Source of the DNA: Acetobacteraceae bacterium
GTDB lineage: Bacteria; Pseudomonadota; Alphaproteobacteria; Acetobacterales; Acetobacteraceae
Reading direction: 5' to 3'
Assembly (NCBI GenBank): GCA_947478535.1
Contig: CANJXD010000012.1
Coordinates: 1-25,634 of the forward strand
DNA: 25,634 nucleotides
Position 1 is the first letter of the stretch; the number at the start of each line of letters is the position of its first letter. Shown here piece after piece: positions 7,170 through 15,411 of the stretch. The notes under the pieces were generated by a model, which searched no databases, had not been told where the DNA came from, and saw nothing but the letters and a program-made list of their open reading frames with translations. The position numbers were made by a program, and so were the translations under genes.

Positions 7170-8324
7170 ATGGTGCTGACCCCCACCCTGACCGGCTATG
7201 TCGCGCGCGGCTTCCTCGGCATGACGATGACCATGCTCGGCGCACTGACCGGGCTGGTCGCGCTGTTCGACTTCATCGAATTGCTGCGCCGGGCGGCGAC
7301 GCGCCCCGATGTCGGCTTCGGCATGGCCGCCCAGATCGCGGCCTTGCGCCTGCCTTTCGTGGCGATGCAGATCATGCCCTTCGCCATCCTGCTCGGCGGC
7401 ATCGTCGCCTTCTGGCGGCTCACCCGCTCATCGGAGCTGATCGTCGCGCGGGCGGCCGGCATTTCCGCCTGGGGGTTCCTCACCGGCCCGCTGGTGGTGG
7501 CGCTGTTGATGGGGGCCACGGCCACCACCGCCATCTCTCCCATCTCCTCCGCCCTGCTGTCGCGGGCGGAACGGCTGGACCAGACTTTCCTGCGGACCGG
7601 CGGCGGCATGTCGGCCCTCGCCGGTGGGCGGCTCTGGCTGCGCCAGGCGGATAAGGACCTCGACCCCCAGGGCGTCGCCATCCTGTCCGGCCGCCCGGTG
7701 GCGATGCGCGCGGGGAGCGAGCCGGCGCCGCGCGCCAACTCCCCCCAGGTAGGGGCACGGTTCGAGTTGCAGGACGTCTCGGTCTGGCGGCTGAGTGGCG
7801 GTGACCAGCCGCTGGCCCGCATCGAGGCGCCGCGCGCGCGCCTGTCCGAAGGCGCCTGGGTGCTGGAGGACGCGACGGTCTTCGGCGCCGATCGCGTGGC
7901 CCGCCCCGTCGGCCGCTTCAGCCTGCCGACGGAGCTGACGCCTGGCCGCATCGAGGACAGCTTCGCCTCCCCGGAAACGCTGGATTTCTGGTCCCTGCCC
8001 GGCTTCATTGCGGTGCTGGAGGAAGCGGGCTTTTCCGCCGTGCGCCACCGCATCCAGTTCCAGTCCCTGCTGGCCCTGCCGATACTGGCGCTGGCCATGG
8101 CGCTGCTCGCCGCCGGGTTTTCCATGCGCCAGACCCGGCGCGGCGGCGTCGCGCAGATGATCGGCGGCGGTGTCGCGGCCGGATTCGCACTGTTCGTGGT
8201 GGACAAGGTGAGCAATGAATTCGGTGAGGCTGGGTCGCTGCCGGTGATCCTGGCGGCCTGGGCACCTACACTTGCGGGGCTGCTGCTTGCGCTCGCGCTC
8301 CTGCTCCACCTGGAGGATGGCTAA
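7170..8324 (+). CDS. lptG: LPS export system permease LptG
   Basis: A 384-residue YjgP/YjgQ-family permease, paralogue and partner of LptF. It starts MVLTPTLTGYVARGFLGMT, with N-terminal membrane segments near 12-35, 55-85 and 95-120 (including RSSELIVARAAGIS, the cytoplasmic coupling region also seen in LptF), a periplasmic domain at about 125-280, and C-terminal helices at about 290-380. Start 7170 lies 4 bp after the lptF stop; an upstream in-frame ATG at 7011 is inside lptF. Its TAA stop overlaps the ATG of lptD (TAATG). The assignment of LptG versus LptF rests on gene order and sequence feel and is firm at family level. Confidence 0.92.
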   Translation: MVLTPTLTGYVARGFLGMTMTMLGALTGLVALFDFIELLRRAATRPDVGFGMAAQIAALRLPFVAMQIMPFAILLGGIVAFWRLTRSSELIVARAAGISAWGFLTGPLVVALLMGATATTAISPISSALLSRAERLDQTFLRTGGGMSALAGGRLWLRQADKDLDPQGVAILSGRPVAMRAGSEPAPRANSPQVGARFELQDVSVWRLSGGDQPLARIEAPRARLSEGAWVLEDATVFGADRVARPVGRFSLPTELTPGRIEDSFASPETLDFWSLPGFIAVLEEAGFSAVRHRIQFQSLLALPILALAMALLAAGFSMRQTRRGGVAQMIGGGVAAGFALFVVDKVSNEFGEAGSLPVILAAWAPTLAGLLLALALLLHLEDG

Positions 8325-10798
8325 TGCCGGCGCCCAGCAGGCAGGGGGGCAAGCTGCCGCCCCCGATCCGCCCGATCGAGGCGGGGCTGGAATGGCGGGG
8401 ACCCGGACAGGCGCCGGGCGCCGAAGCTGTGCCGCGCCATGCCGCCGCGCGAAAGCTGCCGCCCGCCATGCGCCCGTCGGGGATGGGTAACGCCAGACTG
8501 ACGCCGACGCCGACGCCGCCAATCGCACAGGGCCGGCCTGTCGCCGCCTCCCGCGCCATCCGCCCGCGGCGGGGCGATGGTGGCCCGCGACAGGGCGATG
8601 GCGGGTCGCTCCGCCGGCGCCTGCTCGGCGGCGTCGCCGCCATGGCGGTGATGATGCTGCTGACCACCGTGGCGACGGAAGCCCAGCAGGGGCTGGGCGG
8701 CATCGGCAGCAGCCGGCAGAGCGATGAGCCCGTCACCTTCACTGCCGCCGAAGTCGAATACGACCAGGCCGCCAATACCGTCACCGCCCGAGGCCGGGTG
8801 GAAGCCTGGCAGGGCGACCGGGTGCTGCGGGCGGATGAGTTCACTTACAATCGCGAAACCGGCGTCGCCACGGCCCGCGGCAATGTCGCGCTGATCGAGG
8901 CCGATGGGCAGACCCTGTTCGCCGACCGGGCGGAGCTGACAGGCGGCATGCGCGATGCCGCGGTGGAAGGGCTGCGCGGGCTGCTTGCCTCCAACGCCCG
9001 GCTGGCCGCGGCCGGCGCCCGGCGCACCGGTGGCGTGATGACGGATATGGCGCGCGTCACCTATTCGTCCTGCGATCTCTGCGCCGAGGACCCCTCCCGC
9101 CCGCCGCTTTGGCAATTGCGGGCGCGCATCGCCTCCCTGGATGGGGAGGACCAGCGCGTGCGCTATCGCGACGCGCAACTGCAATTCGCGGGCTGGCCGA
9201 TGCTCTACGCGCCCTATTTTTCGCACGCCTCGCCGGATGCACCGCGGGCTTCGGGCTTCCTCTCGCCCACCCTCGGCACGACCCGCCGGCTCGGCGCCTT
9301 CGCGGAGCTGCCCTACTACTGGGCGATCGACGACCAGTCCGATGCGACCTTCACGCCGCTGCTGTCGGTGGACCAGATGCCGAACCTCGGCGCCACCTAT
9401 CGGCGCCGGTTCAACAATGGCGAATTCTCGGTCGAGGGCTCGGTCGGCTCGCTGCAGGATTCGGCCGCGGACGGCACGGGCGGGCACATCTTCTCCCGCG
9501 GTCGCTTCGCGCTCGATGAGCATTGGCGCGCCGGCTTCGGCGTCAACCGCGCCTCCTCCCGCGAATATCTCCGCACCTTCCGCTATGGCGGCCCGCGGGT
9601 GCTGACGACCTCCGCCTATCTGGAAGGCTTCTGGGGGCCGGAAGCCTATGTTCGCGTCGACAGCATGCTCTACCAGGGGTTGGAAGCCCATAGCAGCACT
9701 GCGCAGGTACCGGCCGTGCTGCCGCGGCTCTACTCAGACTACGTCTTTCCGAACGATGATTTCGGCGGGCATTTCACCGTGGATGCGCAGGCCTTCAGCG
9801 TGTTCCGCACCACCGGCACCGATACCCGCCGCGTCGCCCAGCGCAGCAGCTATACCCTGCCCTGGACCGGGGAGGCCGGGGATCTCTGGACCTTCCAGGC
9901 CCAGGCGGATGTGATCGGTGGCTGGGCGGATGGCATGGCGCTGGCGCCGACCTATGGCGATCCGAATGCCGATGGCTTCTTCGGCCGCGGCCATGCCCGC
10001 GCCGCGCTCGACTGGCGGATGCCCTTCGTGCGCAGCGCCGGCGACTGGGGATCGCAGGTGGTGGAACCCCGGGTGCAACTGGTCACCGGCCCGTCCACCG
10101 GGGCGCAGACTCGCTTCCCGAACGAGGACAGCATCGATTTCGAGTTCACCGACGCCAACCTGTTCTCCCTGAACCGCTTCCCCGGCCGGGACCGGCTGGA
10201 AGGCGGCACCCGCGCCGATGCGGCGCTGCGCGGCGCCTGGCTGTTCCCCAATGGCGGGCAGTTGGAAGGCCTGGCGGGGCGGTCCGTCCGCGCCGCGACG
10301 GATGCGACCTTCGCCGCCGGATCGGGCCTTGAGGGCCGGTCCTCGGACTGGGTCGGCCGGGTGCGGCTCGCCCCGGTGCCGTGGCTGGAATTGATGGGCC
10401 GCACCCGGCTGGATCGCAATGATGGCGAGGCCCGGCTGTGGGACGGCACCGCGACCTATTACGGCACGGGCTATTCGCTGAGCGGCGGCTACCTGCTGAC
10501 CAGCCCCGCGGCCGGCGTCACCACCCGCAAGCGGGAGGAGATCGGCATCGGCGGAACGATGCGGATCAATGAAAATTGGCGGCTCGGCACCTTCGGCCGC
10601 TATGATATCCACCTCGACCGCGCCGTCTCCGGCTCCGCCAGCCTGATCTATGAGGATGAGTGCCTGGTGCTGGAGACCCGCTTCCTCCGCAACCGGGCGC
10701 AGGACCCCTCGACGCTGCGCGATTATGCCGGTGGCACGCTGCTGCTGTTCCGCATCACGCTGAAGACCGTGGGCGATTTCGGCTTCCGCGCGCTGTGA
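8324..10798 (+). CDS. lptD: LPS-assembly outer-membrane protein LptD
   Basis: An 824-residue LptD (OstA/Imp) homologue. The jellyroll N-domain (about 135-245) reads VTFTAAEVEYDQAANTVTA and then repeated strand motifs such as RGNVALIEADGQTLFADRAEL. A YSSCDLC motif puts Cys250 and Cys253 before the barrel, and a late YEDECLVLETRF carries the third Cys, matching the disulfide pattern of the family. The remainder is a 26-strand-type barrel rich in aromatic and acidic residues. The ATG overlaps the lptG stop (TAATG), but about 95 low-complexity Pro/Arg/Gly residues precede the apparent signal peptide (RRRLLGGVAAMAVMMLLTTV, ending ATEAQQ). The true start may lie further in, though no good GTG or TTG is obvious. 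Confidence 0.92.
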   Translation: MPAPSRQGGKLPPPIRPIEAGLEWRGPGQAPGAEAVPRHAAARKLPPAMRPSGMGNARLTPTPTPPIAQGRPVAASRAIRPRRGDGGPRQGDGGSLRRRLLGGVAAMAVMMLLTTVATEAQQGLGGIGSSRQSDEPVTFTAAEVEYDQAANTVTARGRVEAWQGDRVLRADEFTYNRETGVATARGNVALIEADGQTLFADRAELTGGMRDAAVEGLRGLLASNARLAAAGARRTGGVMTDMARVTYSSCDLCAEDPSRPPLWQLRARIASLDGEDQRVRYRDAQLQFAGWPMLYAPYFSHASPDAPRASGFLSPTLGTTRRLGAFAELPYYWAIDDQSDATFTPLLSVDQMPNLGATYRRRFNNGEFSVEGSVGSLQDSAADGTGGHIFSRGRFALDEHWRAGFGVNRASSREYLRTFRYGGPRVLTTSAYLEGFWGPEAYVRVDSMLYQGLEAHSSTAQVPAVLPRLYSDYVFPNDDFGGHFTVDAQAFSVFRTTGTDTRRVAQRSSYTLPWTGEAGDLWTFQAQADVIGGWADGMALAPTYGDPNADGFFGRGHARAALDWRMPFVRSAGDWGSQVVEPRVQLVTGPSTGAQTRFPNEDSIDFEFTDANLFSLNRFPGRDRLEGGTRADAALRGAWLFPNGGQLEGLAGRSVRAATDATFAAGSGLEGRSSDWVGRVRLAPVPWLELMGRTRLDRNDGEARLWDGTATYYGTGYSLSGGYLLTSPAAGVTTRKREEIGIGGTMRINENWRLGTFGRYDIHLDRAVSGSASLIYEDECLVLETRFLRNRAQDPSTLRDYAGGTLLLFRITLKTVGDFGFRAL

Positions 10799-10848
10799 TG
10801 ATCCGCATCGCCCTTCCCTTCCCCCCCCCGCACGCCTAGGAAAGCGCC

Positions 10849-12186
10849 ATGCGTCCCACCGCCCGCGCCCTGCTGCTGCTCTCGGCCCTGGCCGGCACCG
10901 CCCCGGCGCTGCCTGCCCTCGCCCAGGCTCCCGCCGCCCCTGCCGCGCCCGCCGCCCCTGGAGCCCCCGCACCGGGTCGCGACCAGGTGGTGAACGGCAT
11001 CATCGCCGTCATCAACGGGGACATCATTACCCGTGGCGATGTCGATGGCCGGCGGCGCCTGTTCGCGCTGAATGCCGGGCTCGGCATGTCCCAGCCGGTG
11101 CTGGACCGGCTGACGCCGCAGGTCACGCGCCTGCTGGTGGATGAACGGCTGCGCATGCAGGAAATGCAGCGCCGCCGCATCCCCGTCGCCGATGACGATG
11201 TCGCCCAGGCCGTGGCCGAGCTCGAACGCCGCAACGGGCTGCCCGCCGGCGGCCTGGTCAGCCAGCTTCGCCGCGCAGCGGTGGAGCCGCGGGTGCTGTA
11301 TGACCAGATCCGCGTGCAGATCGGCTGGTCCCGCCTGCTGCGCCAGTTGCTCGGCCCCCAGGCCCAGCCGAGCGACGAGGAGGTGGCGGAATACGTCGCC
11401 CGCCAGCGGGCCCGCGCCGGGCAGCAGGAATTCCTGATCAGCGAAATCTTCGTCCCCGTCGACGACCCGGCGGAGGAGCCGGATGTGCGCCGCTTCGTGG
11501 ACGAGGTTGTCACCCAGCTTCGCCAGGGCGTTCCCTTCCCCGTCGCCGCCACGCAGTTCAGCCAGGCGCAGACCGCGTTGCAGGGCGGCGACCTCGGCTG
11601 GGTGGGCACCGAGGCGCTGGACCCGGCCGTGGCGCGCATCGTGCCGCAAATGCCGCCCGGCGCCGTCAGCGGCGCCATCGCCGTGCCCGGCGGCTTCCAG
11701 ATCGTGGCGCTGCGCCAGCGCCGGGAAGTCGGCCGCGACGAAGCGACGATCCTGAGCGTGCGGCAGGTCTTCATGCCGTTCAGCGCGCCACTCGACCCGC
11801 AGAACCCGACGCCGCAGCAGATCGCGACGGTGGAGCGGGCTCGTGGCCTGGCCGGCAGCGCCCGCACCTGCGAGGCCATGGATCAGGCGGCGCTGTCCAC
11901 CGGCAGCAACCGCAATCCCGATCCGGGGCCGGTGCGGCTCGACACCATCCAGCCGCCGGCGCTTCGCAGCCTGCTCGCCGGCCTGCAGCCGGGCCGTCCC
12001 AGCCAGCCCGTCATCGCCCCAGATGGTGTGATGATCCTGATGGTCTGCTCGCGGGAGACGCGGAACCAGGCGGAGGTGACGCCCGCGGTGGCCCGCCAGC
12101 AATTGCTGCGGGACCGCGTGGAGCTGCTGTCCCGCCAGGTGCAGCGCGAATTGCGCCGCCGCGCCCAGATCGAGATGCGGAGCTGA
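10849..12186 (+). CDS. surA: periplasmic chaperone / peptidyl-prolyl isomerase SurA
   Basis: A 445-residue exported protein. The signal peptide is [20 protein letters not shown] up to ALAQ (residue 26), followed by a Pro/Ala linker (27-43). The SurA N-domain follows ([20 protein letters not shown] at 49-68, then helices to about 185) and one parvulin-type isomerase domain (about 195-290; [32 protein letters not shown]). A C-terminal region carries a second, degenerate parvulin-like half. SurA helps outer-membrane proteins such as LptD fold, which fits its place straight after lptD. It is preceded by a 50-bp gap with a 9-C run (10821-10829) and GGAAAG as ribosome-binding site. Confidence 0.9.
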   Translation: MRPTARALLLLSALAGTAPALPALAQAPAAPAAPAAPGAPAPGRDQVVNGIIAVINGDIITRGDVDGRRRLFALNAGLGMSQPVLDRLTPQVTRLLVDERLRMQEMQRRRIPVADDDVAQAVAELERRNGLPAGGLVSQLRRAAVEPRVLYDQIRVQIGWSRLLRQLLGPQAQPSDEEVAEYVARQRARAGQQEFLISEIFVPVDDPAEEPDVRRFVDEVVTQLRQGVPFPVAATQFSQAQTALQGGDLGWVGTEALDPAVARIVPQMPPGAVSGAIAVPGGFQIVALRQRREVGRDEATILSVRQVFMPFSAPLDPQNPTPQQIATVERARGLAGSARTCEAMDQAALSTGSNRNPDPGPVRLDTIQPPALRSLLAGLQPGRPSQPVIAPDGVMILMVCSRETRNQAEVTPAVARQQLLRDRVELLSRQVQRELRRRAQIEMRS

Positions 12187-13067
12187 CCGAGCCCCCGGTT
12201 GCTCCCCTGGTTGCCCCCTTGGTCGCCCCGTTGGCACCGGCGGGGGACAGCCTGCCCTCGCTGCGCGACACGATCGCGCGGCATGGGCTGGATGCCCGCA
12301 AGTCGCTCGGCCAGCACTTCCTGCTGGACCCCGCGCTCTGCGCCCGTATCGCCGCCCTGGCGGGAGATCTGACGGGCCGGCAGGTGCTGGAAGTGGGGCC
12401 TGGCCCCGGCGGGCTGACCCGCGCGCTGCTCGCCTCCCCGGCCGCGCATATCCATGCGGTGGAACTCGACCGGCGCGCCATCGCGGCCTTGCAGGAACTC
12501 GCCGCCGCCTATCCCGGCCGGCTGACCATCCAGGAAGCCGATGCGCTCGGCGTCGATGTCGTGGCCACCCTGCCGGCGCCGCGCCGCATCATCGCCAATC
12601 TGCCCTACAACGTCGCGACGCCGCTGCTGGTCGGCTGGCTGCGCCGCGCCGCCGACCTCGAATCCATGACGCTGATGTTCCAGCAGGAAGTGGCGGAACG
12701 CATCTGCGCCGCCCCGGATTCGGACCAGTATGGCCGACTCGGCGTGCTCGCGCAGTGGCGCTGCCAGGCCCGCTTCCTGATGAGCCTGCCGCCCGGCGCC
12801 TTTTCGCCGCCGCCCAAGGTGTTCTCCGCCGTGGTGGGGCTGATCCCACATGCCGAGGACCCGGGCCCGGCGCTGTTCGCCACCATGGAACGCGTCACCG
12901 CCGCCGCTTTCGGGCAGCGCCGCAAGATGCTGCGCGGATCGCTGAAATCCCTCGGCAAGCCCGAGGAATTGCTGGAACAGGCAGGGATTTCCGGCGAACG
13001 CCGGGCGGAGACGCTCTCCATCGCCGAATTCGATCGCCTGGCGCGGCTGCTGCACGCCAGGGCATAA
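12183..13067 (+). CDS. rsmA: 16S rRNA dimethyladenosine transferase RsmA (KsgA)
   Basis: SAM-dependent dimethylation of the two adjacent adenines near the 3' end of 16S rRNA. Visible motifs are [13 protein letters not shown], the SAM-binding [13 protein letters not shown], the acidic VELD, and the catalytic IIANLPYNV. The C-terminal part has [16 protein letters not shown] and [13 protein letters not shown], all typical of the family. No ATG precedes the conserved core. The candidates are a CTG at 12183 that overlaps the surA stop (CTGA, giving (M)TEPPVAPL...), TTG at 12219 (282 residues) and TTG at 12231. I mark the CTG because the overlap mirrors ATGA junctions in such operons. The choice is uncertain, but the function is not. 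The first codons are a 12-bp repeat coding VAPL. Confidence 0.9.
   Translation: MTEPPVAPLVAPLVAPLAPAGDSLPSLRDTIARHGLDARKSLGQHFLLDPALCARIAALAGDLTGRQVLEVGPGPGGLTRALLASPAAHIHAVELDRRAIAALQELAAAYPGRLTIQEADALGVDVVATLPAPRRIIANLPYNVATPLLVGWLRRAADLESMTLMFQQEVAERICAAPDSDQYGRLGVLAQWRCQARFLMSLPPGAFSPPPKVFSAVVGLIPHAEDPGPALFATMERVTAAAFGQRRKMLRGSLKSLGKPEELLEQAGISGERRAETLSIAEFDRLARLLHARA
12198..12233 (+). repeat. three imperfect 12-bp repeats in the rsmA 5' region
   Basis: GTTGCTCCCCTG, GTTGCCCCCTTG and GTCGCCCCGTTG follow one another at 12198, 12210 and 12222, each coding Val-Ala-Pro-Leu in the rsmA frame. They fall between the surA stop and the conserved start of RsmA, just where the start codon has to be chosen. 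Confidence 0.85.
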
Positions 13068-13138
13068 CGCACGGCAGGCAGGCTTGCGCGATCCCGCGGG
13101 CGGCGCTTTGGTCGCGCCAATCGCTGGAGAAACCCCCG

Positions 13139-14107
13139 ATGCTGCCGCCCGACACCACGCTGACCCTCTGCTTCGCCCATGTCGCCTACCGCTTCGCGGA
13201 ACGCTACGCGGAGCGCGGCGGCAGGCTGGCGCATTTCGAGGTTCGCAGCCTCGATGAGCTGGAAGCCCGGATCGGCGAGGCCGATGTCCTGCTGGTCTCC
13301 GGCATGTGGCGCAACCATCTGGCGGCCAAGGCGCCGCGGCTGAAGTTCATCCAGTCCATCAGCGCCGGCATCGATCAGTATGACCGTGCCGTGCTCGCCG
13401 GCGCCGGCATCCGCCTCGCCTCCGCGCAGGGCGCCAATGCCAATGCCGTGTCGGAACACGCGATCTCCCTGATCCTCGCCATCGCCCGCCGCCTGCCGGA
13501 AGCGCGGGACAACCAGGCCCGCAAGCACTGGCGCGGCATGATCGGCGACCTGGCGCGGCGGGAGGATGAACTCGGCGGCAAGACGCTGCTGGTGGTGGGC
13601 ATCGGCCGCATCGGCGGGCGGCTGGCGCGTCTGGCCAAGGCGTTCGGGATGAATGTCATCGGCCTGCGCCAGGACCCCGCCAAGGGGGCGGAAGGCGCCG
13701 ATGAGATCCACGGCATGGGCGCGCTGATGGCGCAGCTTCCCCGTGCCGACTACGTGGCGCTGACCTGCGCCCTGACGCCCGAGACGCGCGGCCTGATGGG
13801 CGCGGCGCAATTCGCCGCCATGAAGCCCGCCGCCACCCTGGTGAACGTCGCCCGCGGAGCGGTCTGCGTGGAGGCGGAGTTGGTGCAGGCGCTGGCCAGC
13901 GGGCACCTGGGCGCGGCGGCGCTGGATGTAACGGCGGAAGAACCGCTGGCGGAGGCGAGCCCGCTCTGGGCGATGCCGAATGTCTTCATCACGCCCCATA
14001 CCGGCGGCGAGACACGGGCCTATGAGGGGAATGTCCTCGACCTGATGGAGGAGAACCTGGGGCGCCTGCGGGCCGGCGAGACGGTGTTGCGGAACCAGGT
14101 GGTGTAG
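13139..14107 (+). CDS. D-2-hydroxyacid dehydrogenase, NAD(P)-dependent
   Basis: A 322-residue member of the D-isomer-specific 2-hydroxyacid dehydrogenase family, reducing 2-oxoacids or oxidising D-2-hydroxyacids. The Rossmann motif VVGIGRIGGRLARLAKAFG lies at 152-170 (GxGxxG at 154-159). The catalytic set is Arg239 (VNVARGAVCV), Glu268 (TAEEPL) and His287 (ITPHTGGE). The residue after the GxGxxG beta-strand gives GLRQDP rather than an acidic residue, which hints at NADP preference. ATG 13139 was chosen, 71 bp after rsmA; longer in-frame starts lie inside rsmA. It converges with the lolA-like gene, 21 bp away. Substrate unknown; GhrA-like glyoxylate/hydroxypyruvate reductase is one possibility. 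Confidence 0.9.
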   Translation: MLPPDTTLTLCFAHVAYRFAERYAERGGRLAHFEVRSLDELEARIGEADVLLVSGMWRNHLAAKAPRLKFIQSISAGIDQYDRAVLAGAGIRLASAQGANANAVSEHAISLILAIARRLPEARDNQARKHWRGMIGDLARREDELGGKTLLVVGIGRIGGRLARLAKAFGMNVIGLRQDPAKGAEGADEIHGMGALMAQLPRADYVALTCALTPETRGLMGAAQFAAMKPAATLVNVARGAVCVEAELVQALASGHLGAAALDVTAEEPLAEASPLWAMPNVFITPHTGGETRAYEGNVLDLMEENLGRLRAGETVLRNQVV

Positions 14108-14128
14108 ACGCGGCGCAACCGTCGCGCG

Positions 14129-14803
14129 TCAGCGCGGTCGCGCGCCCTCACGGTCGAAGAAGGTGGGGTCGTTGAAGTCGAACAGCGCGTTCTCGATCCG
14201 CATCCCGGTCTCGATGCCATAGAGCGTGACGCGGGTTTCCCGCGACTGGGCATCGAGCACGGTCCATTGCCGCAATTCCATCGGCGTTTCGGCGAAGGAC
14301 AGGGTGAGCCGGCCGTCCGCCGCCGCACCGGTGCGGTGCAGGGAGAGGCGCAGGAAACCGCCGCTGCGTTCGAGCGCCGTCACGGTGATATCGCCGGAAA
14401 AGCGGATCTCCGGGCGCAGCAGCAGGCCGAGTGGCGTGGAGCCGGCCGGGACGACCGAAGGCTGGCGGAGTTCCCGGTCATACATCACGACCTGGCCGCC
14501 AGCCGCGATCAGCAGCATCGGCTCTGGCGGGTCGTAGTCGAAGCGCATCCGGCCGGGGCGGCTGATCAGCGCCGTACCCTCCGCCGAGGCGCCGTTCTGG
14601 GCGATTTGCAGGAAGCGTGCCTTCAACGTGCGCAGCCCGTTGAGATAGGCCTCGATCCGGGCGAGCGCGGCGCGGTCGATCGCGGCCTCCGCCGCGGGGG
14701 GCGGCGGGGCGGGGCGGGCGGGCTGTGCCACGCCATGCCGCGGCGCGGCGAGCAGGGCGGCGGAGGCGGCGGGCAGGCCAGCCAGCAGGGAACGGCGGTG
14801 CAT
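14129..14803 (-). CDS. lolA: LolA-like outer-membrane lipoprotein carrier protein
   Basis: A 224-residue periplasmic protein. The signal peptide MHRRSLLAGLPAASAALLAA ends near GVAQPA, followed by a Pro/Ala linker. The LolA fold then starts with an amphipathic helix (AALARIEAYLNGLRTLKARF), the RFLQIAQNG strand, RPGRMRFDYDPPEPMLLIA and VVMYDRELRQ, all typical of LolA/YcdE-type carriers. LolA shuttles lipoproteins from LolCDE to the outer membrane. An in-frame ATG at 14821 adds six residues; I prefer 14803 for a compact signal peptide. The gene is divergent from the orphan gene at 15016. Placement near lpt/surA genes fits an envelope-biogenesis neighbourhood. Confidence 0.85.
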   Translation of the reverse strand: MHRRSLLAGLPAASAALLAAPRHGVAQPARPAPPPPAAEAAIDRAALARIEAYLNGLRTLKARFLQIAQNGASAEGTALISRPGRMRFDYDPPEPMLLIAAGGQVVMYDRELRQPSVVPAGSTPLGLLLRPEIRFSGDITVTALERSGGFLRLSLHRTGAAADGRLTLSFAETPMELRQWTVLDAQSRETRVTLYGIETGMRIENALFDFNDPTFFDREGARPR

Positions 14804-14938
14804 GCTGTGCAGATGGCGCATTCGGCCCGCTTCGGAAAGGGCGCTTCGGCTTTACCACGCATCAACCTCTCTGGCGCCTAATGCTGCCACGCCACCCCGC
14901 CAGAACAGGCCGGGACTACCCGAGGACCGGGACCAGAT

Positions 14939-14972
14939 CACCGATCAGCGCCAGGCACCGATCCGCGCCAGG
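14939..14972. repeat. 17-bp imperfect tandem repeat upstream of orphan gene
   Basis: CACCGATCAGCGCCAGG (14939-14955) is followed directly by CACCGATCCGCGCCAGG (14956-14972), 16 of 17 bases identical. It lies in the divergent region between lolA and the 89-aa gene, where it might be a regulator-binding site or plain slippage. Confidence 0.6.
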
Positions 14973-15015
14973 CACAGGTCGGTCGAACCGATCGAACCAG
15001 GTCACGGAGCCCGCC

Positions 15016-15285
15016 ATGCCCTTCGATTTCGCCGCCACCACCCTGATGCCGATCGATGCCGGCACCATCCATGGCGTGCCGCGGCATGAGCTGGTCTCCC
15101 ACGCGATGGAGCAGATCCGTCCCTCGCTGCGGGCCCAGGTGGCGGAAATCGAGGTCTCGGCGGGCGGCACCTTCGTCCATATGGGCGCGGTGTTCGACCA
15201 GGTGGCGTGGCGCGCGGTCTGGCGCCGCCCGGGCCTGCCCGCCGCCGCCGGCAGCTTCCCCGTCTGGAACGGCCAGCCGGTGTGA
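15016..15285 (+). CDS. hypothetical protein, 89 residues
   Basis: A small soluble-looking protein starting MPFDFAATTLMPIDAGTIHG and ending FPVWNGQPV, with no signal peptide or membrane segment. ATG 15016 was chosen over the in-frame ATG at 14725, which would extend through the lolA signal region and a low-complexity stretch. A GGAGCC stretch precedes the ATG. The middle is amphipathic (HELVSHAMEQIRPSLRAQVAEIEVS). I do not recognise a family. Upstream lies a divergent region with a 17-bp tandem repeat; downstream, after 126 bp without a gene, comes the hydratase-like gene. Confidence 0.6.
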   Translation: MPFDFAATTLMPIDAGTIHGVPRHELVSHAMEQIRPSLRAQVAEIEVSAGGTFVHMGAVFDQVAWRAVWRRPGLPAAAGSFPVWNGQPV

Positions 15286-15411
15286 TCAGGCGGTGGCACC
15301 GGAAATATTCGCCCCATCAGCACGAAATTGCCGGCCCCCTGATTAAGCCCCCGCCGATACTGCTGTAGCGTCCCCCCGCCCTGATCTGACGGGCACAGCA
15401 GGAGACGCCGC
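15286..15411. other. intergenic gap without a recognisable feature
   Basis: The 126 bp between the 89-aa gene and the hydratase-like gene hold no ORF of note. A GGAGAC ribosome-binding site lies just before 15412. I could not find a -35/-10 pair with acceptable spacing. Confidence 0.4.

Noticed and set aside
5825..7186. 453-codon minus-strand frame over lptF
   Set aside because: Antisense shadow of lptF; low-complexity composition and no motif.
8321..9691. 456-codon minus-strand frame over lptD
   Set aside because: Shadow of lptD, whose own frame has the full LptD signature including paired cysteines.
10821..10829. nine-C run between lptD and surA as a phase-variation site
   Set aside because: It lies in the intergenic gap and not in a coding frame. 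It could affect spacing, but nothing in the sequence supports a switch.
15328..15361. TTGCCG / GATACT as promoter of the hydratase-like gene
   Set aside because: The spacing is 22 bp, too long for a normal sigma-70 promoter.
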